A stretch of 64,000 nucleotides of DNA. It comes from Astropecten irregularis. Taxonomy: Eukaryota; Echinodermata; Asteroidea; Paxillosida; Astropectinidae. Shown piece by piece: positions 57,281 to 64,000 of this stretch. The translations under genes and the position numbers were made by a program. The stretch is from positions 12,124,798 to 12,188,797 of the forward strand of contig OZ020260.1 of the NCBI GenBank assembly GCA_963971285.1, read 5' to 3'. The notes beneath the pieces were generated by a model that saw only the letters and a list, made by a program, of their open reading frames with translations, was not told the origin of the DNA and made no database searches. The stretch's first letter is position 1, and every line of letters begins with the position of its first letter.

Positions 57281-57630
57281 GAGGTTGTTGTTGCTGTTGT
57301 TGTTGTTGTTGAGGTTGTTGTTGCTGTTGTTGTTGTTGTTGTTAATTGGTGTTGTTGCTGTTGTTGTAATGCCGAATAGACTGTCATTCATTATTATTAT
57401 TATCATTATCATGACTAGATAAAACCTCGTTTCGTTTCTGCAACGAATTCTCCGGGGTCATGCGGGAACAGACCTCTCAGCAGTGGGTCTGGAGGTGCTG
57501 CATGGACAACGACTTCTCCAAAGTGACCGTACCACCGGAGTGCCACGCCCCGATTGCCCTGCAAACCACAACTGACTACATTGAGAACGAGGCGAGTGGT
57601 ATCATACAAGTGTTGTACTGCGCCCCATAG
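55928..57630 (+). CDS. Unrecognised secreted cysteine-rich protein (4 exons, 199 aa), first exon 3 plus shared exons
   Basis: Exons 55928-56131, 56303-56396, 56946-57035 and 57419-57630 join in phases 0-1-1 to 200 codons. Exon 1: signal peptide MSHIALLLMISLCVDAHG, then an Arg/Pro/Gly-rich part (GSGSGRRWPRG, PGRRPPHWRRPR) and SISPEKDRINPLENAS. The shared exons encode ELQVWNLICDDNGNVCSKSY, RRREGRNVAVNYAFEYTQNP, PRIAFTAISDGELSWKTIMT, then SFRFCNEFSGVMREQTSQQW, VWRCCMDNDF, VPPECHAP and a C-terminus LYCAP. Seven cysteines in the C-terminal domain suggest a disulphide-bonded extracellular fold. A dibasic-rich region between signal peptide and domain could be a propeptide. I do not recognise the family; a weak likeness to IL-17-type YxxNxxPxRI is not enough to assign it. 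Exon 4 begins after a GTT-repeat-rich intron. Possible AATAAA at 58037. Confidence 0.72.
57177..57370. repeat. GTT trinucleotide microsatellite with GATGTT block
   Basis: About 190 bp of GTT units, with a GATGTT hexamer tract (57195-57238) at the left and GAGGTTGTTGTTGCT interruptions. It lies in the last intron of the secreted-protein gene, 50 bp before its final exon, and produces spurious poly-Val/Leu/Asn/Thr frames. Confidence 0.95.
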
Positions 57631-58899
57631 GTTTCAAATATATCGTGAAAAATCGTGCGAGAAATCCCCAGATCTGAAAAAAATAATGTCGTAAAGCTTG
57701 AAAAGTCAAATTAAATAATCTAGTATTACACCAATACGCTATAATATTATGATTTTATTAAATTAATCTCTTTAATAATATTCCCTTTCGGCTACGGTTC
57801 AACGGATGCGGTTGTAGACCATTTAACAATCTAAGGGTCATAACACGCATGACAGTTAACAGCCAATCAGATTCGAGGAAATCGCCAGGTAGAAAATAAT
57901 ATTTTCTTACTGGCGATTGCCTCGAACCTGATTGGCTGTTATACTGCCATGCGTATTATGACCCTTAGATTGTTAACAAATATTATTCACCTTTCATGTT
58001 TTATCATAAATCTCTTAGAAATAGCAGAACACTGTTAATAAAGGGTCTTTTGAGCTATCACTTTATATGCATGCAGTGCAATTGCCTCCAAGTCGCCTAT
58101 GAATTACAAACCTGTCGGGTTTGTAGTATTTAGGGCCTATGCAAGGTATAATAATGTTTCAGAATTCTCTAAGGGACTATACACAATGTACCATCAGAAT
58201 GTTTTTTCGTGGATGGGAACAAAAGGTGATACCTTTATTCCAATGACAATCTTTTTGTTGGCAAATCGGTTATTTCTTTGAAATTCAAATTTTGAACACT
58301 CTTTACCTTTTAGAGCAACGAACTTTACACATTATCATACATCGAATTTATGGTTTGGGAAACTTTTTTTTAAAATTCACTTACTATTTCAGTCTGTTAT
58401 ACGAAGGCAACAAATTATATACAATAATTTCAATAATGCACCATCACCAATCATGACTACACTTTGGCTAAAGCGGTAAGGCTGATGTAAGGTTTTCGGT
58501 ATTTTCATGGGACGGAATTCATATTCAATAGTATTTGTCTCTGTACTTTCAATAAAATGCAATATTTGGTGGAGTTATCGATTAAAATGGTTAGATTTAC
58601 CTAAGAGTTGAAAGCAACAAAACGGTCATGTAAACGTGTCCATTATTATTAATGGCGATAACATTATCTTATCTATTTTATGAAATTCTGTCTTCGAAAC
58701 TCGCCGGTGTCAGTTTATGTTGCGTTAATCGGTCAAAAAGTCAAAGTAAACAGAGCCGTTGAATTACATTGCGAGTTTTCAAATTTGACAAGCAGTATTT
58801 TTTTCTTGGAAGAAATTCTACTAGAGGGTATAAACTCCTTGCCTCAATTTTTTATGAACCAAAGTTCTGCATAATAATATGACTGAATTAGCCGCTGGT
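57631..58899. other. Intergenic region between secreted-protein gene and SDR gene (convergent)
   Basis: Contains the long foldback at 57825-57978 and a candidate AATAAA at 58037-58042. The rest is AT-rich, with no exon or further repeat recognised. Confidence 0.55.
57825..57978. repeat. Long foldback with about 66-bp arms
   Basis: TTAACAATCTAAGGGTCATA ... CAGCCAATCAGATTCGAGG ... CGCCAG on the left is inverted on the right (CTGGCGATTGCCTCGAAC ... TATGACCCTTAGATTGTTAA) with few mismatches. TTAA occurs at both outer ends. Confidence 0.85.
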
Positions 58900-61800
58900 T
58901 TACAGATTCTTGACCACACTGGATGCCCGGTATTTCCGCCTGAAGTCATCGGTACCGTCGGCAGCGAATATGGGTCCCAACTCCCCGTGGACGTACAGTG
59001 TCTCGTCATGGCGGTCTTGCTCTACCAGTTTCATCAGTGAATCAGCTACAATGGAGGCCCTAAACAGCAAAATAATTCATAAACTTGTTGTAATTTCGCA
59101 CAAATCCAACAATCCCGGTGGACACTTACAATTTATTTATCTGCATGTCTGTTGAAGAATTAAAGGGTGTCGGTAAAATGCTACCTTTGAATAGCTAGCT
59201 ATGACACACCTGTATCGGTCTCACGCGATTTTAGCTCAGTTGCGACGCGAAGACGGAATCTTAATTCTGACAAGAGATGAATACAAATTCTAAGTGTAAC
59301 AATGAGCTGGAGTCTTGTTTAAAACATATTCAATTCAATTCAGACCGTTATTTTCTTCAACCGCTCTCAAAAGTCACAAGACATGCCAATGTTGTTGCGA
59401 ATCTGTTTAAAGGGATGGTACAGAACTGGTGTTTGCGACAAAACCGTTGCTGACAGTGAAAGCACATTATGTAATCCATCATATACCTTAACTGACAAAC
59501 CTGTAGAAGTTTGAGGTCAATCAGCCATCTGGGTCACGAGAAAATAGTGAAAACTCGTGTACAGAGAACTGCACACATTTCAACGAATGAATAAAACGCT
59601 TCGAAGCGATTTATTCCAATTAGAAAATAGTTTCATTTATCTCTTAACGAATATGGCATTTCAGACAAAAACATTTCATGGGATGTTTTCTCCTATCATC
59701 ACCATTATACTGTGTAAGTTTTATGTGAATCTGTTATCATGAAGTGTATTTTGTCTTACCAATTCTGTACCATCCCTTTAACCATTAAAGATATACTTCT
59801 ACATAGTTCTAGGCCGACTTACGGTTTTGTCTTGAGTTTGGTAAGGGTAATGGTAGCGTGCTGTTGGACTTTTTCCTCGGCCAGTACAGCCTTGGACATC
59901 TCATCACCTTCCATGGGGCACGGACAAAAGACATTCACTCGAATCTTACTGGACTTCGCAACTGGGTCGTATTTCTACAAAAATCACAGAACAACAACCT
60001 TATTTTCCCTTTTTATAAAACTCTGCGAATTTAAAAAAGTTTAGTCCCTCGGCGCATAATGGAAATCACCCTTGTCTTGACTGTAGAGGGCGCAATTTAT
60101 TCGATTTAATCTAACAGTTAGTTCTTCGGCACAATTATAGGACTCACAACATTTTCGAGATTTGGAGTTGATCAAAATCTACTGCATGCAATTAAGTGTT
60201 GGGGTTGTTATAGTTTTACATCGAGACCTTAACTCAATTAATTGTGCCTCACTAACTTTTCAGTCAACGTAAGGTATGTCCGATCATGGACTTTGTGAGA
60301 AGATGCCCCGTGGGTTCAGGTAGGGCAGGGCCCACGTTTATCCGGATCAAGTTCATTCCCGGGGCTCATTAAACCATATACTGGGTAGTGGACTTAATAA
60401 TCCCAATCTCTTACCGCTACTGTCTTTGTGTACGCAAGCACTGCTGCCTTGCAGGCGCTGATGATGGGCAAATAAGGAGCCAGCGTCATTGCTACCAGGA
60501 AAAAAACAAATAAAAATTTGCATTAAATGCACAATTCTGCAAAAAAGTACAATAGGATATAATTATTATTAAATAAGTTTTTTCTATGTAGCTTTCTATG
60601 CCTGTATATTAGTTAAATCCAAAGGTTGTCCAATGACCGCCGGCTACAACCAGGAGTTTTGCTGATTCAAGATCGCCAGAAATTAGACACTTTTTATAAG
60701 CCAAGGCTAGCCTACCTGCAACGGACGTTACGTTGACGAGAAGGCCCTTGGGGCTTAGGTATTCCAGAGCCAGACGAGTCCCATGTATAATTCCATGCTA
60801 GAAAAGAAGTTAAATTGGTCAACATCAAAACCAAGGTGTTGGAGCAAGAAGCTTGAAAATGACTCTGAGATGACGAAATTCTGATTGTTGGCCCCTGTTC
60901 TACTCAGTATTGGGAACGTTTTGTAAAGCGCTTGTCCAATTTTACAATACGTGACTGTTTGGTCTATAGGCCCATAAGCCTATACATCATTTGTCTTTTT
61001 TCCACTCTATTTTGTTTGGTCACTCTATTTTGTTTGGTTTCAAAAAACTCACATAAAACTTACCTATGAACACCCGGCCTAAAGTAAATTTATGATCATT
61101 AATGTATGGCATCATGCACTAGTGCGGCAGGAGGTTTTGGGTTCGAATCCCACCTGAGCCAGTGCATGACGTGTTCATGAGCATTCAACAAGCACTGCAG
61201 TGCTCATTTACGTCGGTGAAGGGCAAGCCTAATTTGCATATTAATATATAGAGATAAAAGTCGGCGGTCATTTTTAATGCAGTTTAATTAAAACTACATG
61301 CAGGGTGTACCACATCCTGCCCCACCTTACCAGAGACAACTGTATCGTGTTTTCCCATTGAATCTCGTCCCATGAGGATCCACAGTTGCAGACGATATCA
61401 ACGCGCTCAAACTTGGCCTTGGCTGCCTCAAATCCCGCCCTCACGCTGTCCTTGTCGGTGATGTCACAGTTATACACCAGCACCCTGTCATCGCCGTATT
61501 TCTCCATCAGTTCCCGGTTGGTGGCGTTCGCCTTCTCGGACCCCAGGAAAACCACGCCCTTTAGTGCAGAAGAAGAAGACACCACACCCCAAAAAGGGAT
61601 AAGAACAGCCTACTTTCTCATTAAGGGTCCGATAAGTGCAGTGATTTTGCTTGAGCAAGGCAGTTTTTCATAATTAAATGCGTTGATGCTTCTTGCTTTA
61701 AAATCGCCTTTAATTTCGTTGCATCAAAATTTCATATTCTCACTAACAATACCAGTCCAGATTCATATCATTTTGAGCGCGGTTTTCCTAAAGTAATTAT

Positions 61801-62120
61801 GGCCATTGTTGGAGTGAATTTACAAGTTAAACAGGATCACGAATACCTTCACCTGTTTTATCCCAACACTCCCTTATGATATTGACTGCTGATGCGTTAT
61901 TTTGTGTAGACCGCGCACGTACGCCAGATAGAGGTCTACTAAAATCGAACGGTCGCGGTAATTAGACCAATAACCGCAAAGTTTATGCGCTACATGTATA
62001 AGCCTGCATGAGTTTACAAACCTTTGCCTCCTTTTCTAGTATTTTTGCCGCAAAAGTTGTCCCCAAAAGTCCTTCACTGCCCGTCAGAAGAGCAACTTTG
62101 TCCTTTATGTTGATTGCCAT
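58900..62120 (-). CDS. HPGD-like short-chain dehydrogenase lacking the catalytic tyrosine (6 exons, 265 aa)
   Basis: Classical SDR most like 15-hydroxyprostaglandin dehydrogenase (human HPGD 266 aa). Coding exons 62022-62120, 61331-61558, 60716-60797, 60415-60491, 59823-59974 and 58900-59059 give 266 codons in consistent phase. The N-terminal Rossmann motif is altered: KVALLTGSEGLLGTTFAAKI for TGxxxGIG. The adenine-site Asp is kept in VYNCDITD. NNAG is CNCGSS. The active-site Ser region reads LLVNVTSVAAM. Where HPGD has PVYCASK, this protein has PIISACK, so the Tyr of YxxxK is Ile while the Lys stays. The C-terminal part (SIVADSLMKLVEQD) follows HPGD. It is probably a non-enzymatic or mechanistically changed paralogue; the reading frame is intact, so not a pseudogene. 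Head-to-head with MORN5. Confidence 0.85.
59407..59781 (-). mobile_element. TTAA-flanked MITE, diverged subtype with long inverted ends
   Basis: TTAAAGGGATGGTACAGAACTG left and CAATTCTGTACCATCCCTTTAA-type right: about 20 bp of nearly perfect terminal inversion. The interior keeps GGTCACGAGAAAATAG and ATGTTTTCTCCTATCATC relatives of the family. In the last SDR intron. Confidence 0.8.
61095..61245 (+). repeat. tRNA-like repeat scrap and GTGCTCATT repeat module
   Basis: GTTTTGGGTTCGAATCCCACC is B-box-like inside a small CATGCACT...AGTGCATG hairpin. It is followed by GTGCTCATTTACGTC and GAAGGGCAAGCCTAATTTGC, a module also inserted in the MITE at 8618-8937. Confidence 0.55.
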
Positions 62121-62835
62121 GATGAAGAAGAAGCTAGAAATAAGCTCATTTAATCGAGAAATCCGTTTCCGATGTGTCCTAAAGTTGAAGACGGCGCACT
62201 GTTATAAGCAAAGGTATACTATTATTATTCATAAGCTGTGATTTCAGGTTTATTCCATACACAGCACCACTACGCCGCAAACGAAGATAACCCCAATTTT
62301 TATCTGTATCAAATCGTGTACCCTGGACCTGTGGTTGTTAGTTTTGCTGTCGATAGTTTACAAAACACCCTAAAATTTGAACAATTAAATTCACCATTGC
62401 TGATAGAACACCGGGGGCAAAGTCTGCATGTGTCTCGTTTATTCAGAAGGTACCTTTGAAAAAAATATTTATCATTTTTATCTTAGATTTTTTCTTAATA
62501 TATTTTTCGTATATGATTTTATTGACACGACCGTACCCCAAAGTTTCTTGTCAACCTTGAAATCAATCCGTAGACCCTAGTCTAAAAAAAACTTCTCAAC
62601 GAATAAATCCTTTGTAATCAGGTCCGAGAAAATAAATTTAATGTTGTCTGACAAGTGACAAAATGATTAAAACATTGAAGAAAACGAGAAACGGAACTCC
62701 TCCCGAAAAGTTTGGGAAGGGGACTGGGGGGGTGTTGGGGGGATGGCGCAGAGCCGTAATGGCGAGTTGGAGTGCGCCCTCTATATGTACATTATAATTA
62801 ATTTGTCATGACGTCATTTGACAACAGAAAACAAC
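62121..62835. promoter_or_regulatory. Divergent SDR/MORN5 intergenic region
   Basis: 715 bp between two outward start codons. A G-rich block GGGGGGTGTTGGGGGGATGG near 62725-62745 and a TGACGTCA-like site at 62810-62817 lie close to the MORN5 start. No TATA box or other repeat recognised; the rest is AT-rich. Confidence 0.45.
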
Positions 62836-64000
62836 ATGGAGTACACAGGCAGTAGCTACGAAGGTGATCACAAAAATGGACGGTAAATTGATGCTTTTAT
62901 GTCTCCTTGTTACCTATAAGTAATCGCAATATAGATGTCACATATGGGAGATCATTGTGTGGTAACGTCAATCGTGGAAATGGGATTTTGTGATGTTTAA
63001 TTAGATGTTTTATTGTCACGTGTTGCCCCATTCTCCAGTGCAGCCTGGGCCTACTTTACTAAAATTACTGTCACATCAGGGCAAATTGAAATAAATGTTT
63101 ATTTTTTAAAGGGTTTCAGTAGCAGAAATATTAGTCCCTGAAATGTGTTAACCATATTTGTGATAAATTAAATCACCATGATTCTGTCTCTATTGCAATT
63201 GTGGTTTTTAGTGACCAATATTTCTTTTAGTGGAAAATTAAACTCGGACTTGCAACTTTCCAAGTTGTCTTTCAAAAGTATGTGACAATTGTATTGGCTT
63301 AGCTTAGGCCTTAGCCTGGACCTCAATGGCTCTTTTAAAAGTAAAAGTAAGAGTAGGCCCTTCGAAAACTAAGTCTTCCATTAAACATGTTGACAACTTG
63401 TTGACAAAGTAAGTGGCAAGATTTTAAATATTTGATTGACAGAGCTCGAGTGGAAATTAAACCAAGTAATTCATCCTAGGGCTTATTTTTTAAAAGAATG
63501 ATTGTCTTCAGCTTGAAGTCCAAGTTCAAATTTAAAAACAGTAGGCTGAATCAGGGAATGGATCCTGGTAGGCCCCACTAATTTGTGTCAACCAAACCAA
63601 AAAACACTTCAGAAGATACAGTTGGCGTCAGCTGTTGAGATAAACTGTAACATCTCATGGCATTGCATAAAAAAAGGAAGTGTATATTTTGCCGGCACCG
63701 TCATGCATTCTTGTTGGTTATGCCAGCCTTCTTTCTTTAAAGGTTATTTTGCCAGAGGTACATTCTTATACTACAGATTAGCCAATGGGAACGGCAATAT
63801 AGCGTTTGCAGGAAGATTGCCAGTGGCAGCAAAATATACACTGCCTAAAAAAAATTAACCAAAAAAGAGAAAATTAAAATACATGGTTCCTATGGGGTTA
63901 CCGCAGCACTAAAGCTGATGTTGCTGTAGTATTAGAATCCAGGACTCCTGACATGATTATTTAAACTGAATTTCTGTCCAATTGTTTGCAGGATGGAGGG
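62836..64000 (+). CDS. MORN5: MORN5, MORN-repeat protein, 5' end only
   Basis: Exon 1 (62836-62882) encodes MEYTGSSYEGDHKNG plus two bases; exon 2 starts at 63992 (CG+G, ATG, GAG, GG) giving R-M-E-G before the window ends. The result, MEYTGSSYEGDHKNGRMEG, lines up with the start of human MORN5 (MEYTGSKYIGEYVDGRMEG). It is the first MORN repeat (YxGxxxxGxxxGxG). Human MORN5 is a small sperm-flagellum-associated protein of about 160 aa. The intron 62883-63991 shows no exon or recognised repeat. Confidence 0.85.

Noticed and set aside
57163-57422. Poly-Asn, poly-Thr, poly-Val and poly-Leu frames
   Set aside because: Translations of a GTT microsatellite inside an intron.
58900-62120. HSD17B8 (an SDR next to VPS52/RPS18 in human)
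   Set aside because: Length and C-terminal blocks follow HPGD and not HSD17B8, so its proximity to MHC-type genes does not make it that orthologue.

Overview
This is invertebrate animal nuclear DNA: split genes with GT-AG introns, hundreds of short transposon copies, no operons. The proteins read as deuterostome (VPS52, RPS18, FOXRED1, a torsin-activating LAP1/LULL1 protein, MEGF9, an HPGD-like SDR, MORN5). The repeat style (abundant MITEs, foldback elements, tRNA-headed repeats) and gene content make an echinoderm, perhaps a sea star, the best guess; that assignment is inference. Layout, left to right: 1-3636 holds repeats, including a 147-bp tandem array. VPS52 (minus, 17 exons, 3637-13451) is head-to-head with RPS18 (plus, 5 exons, 13649-16045) over a 197-bp CCAAT-box promoter, the same pairing as in the human MHC region. 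16.3-21.3 kb is repeat-filled. FOXRED1 (minus, 8 exons, 21297-29055) follows, carrying minisatellites and a 1.57-kb hAT-like element in its introns. A TOR1AIP-type gene (plus, about 31.4-32.7 kb) is next, then repeats, then a MEGF9-like gene (minus, 5 exons, 38470-51783) with a 2.6-kb decayed DNA transposon in an intron. At 52.3-57.6 kb lies an unrecognised secreted cysteine-rich protein gene: three tandem paralogous promoter plus signal-peptide first exons precede a single set of three downstream exons. An HPGD-like SDR that has lost its catalytic tyrosine (minus, 6 exons, 58900-62120) is head-to-head with MORN5 (plus, cut by the window end). The genes do not form one pathway. VPS52 acts in endosome-to-Golgi tethering, RPS18 in translation, FOXRED1 in mitochondrial complex I assembly, the TOR1AIP homologue in torsin activation at the nuclear envelope/ER, and MEGF9 is a type I membrane protein. 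Their linkage is interesting because the human counterparts of VPS52/RPS18 (6p21), MEGF9 and MORN5 (9q33) and TOR1AIP1/2 (1q25) lie in three of the four MHC paralogy regions. Much of the rest is transposon sequence: at least 13 TTAA-flanked MITE copies, about a dozen Harbinger-like MITEs sharing a terminus, hAT-type MITEs, tRNA-like modules inside inverted repeats, LINE scraps and many foldbacks. Exon borders were worked out by hand from reading frame, splice consensus and remembered human proteins; all phases sum correctly, but none has been checked against transcripts.
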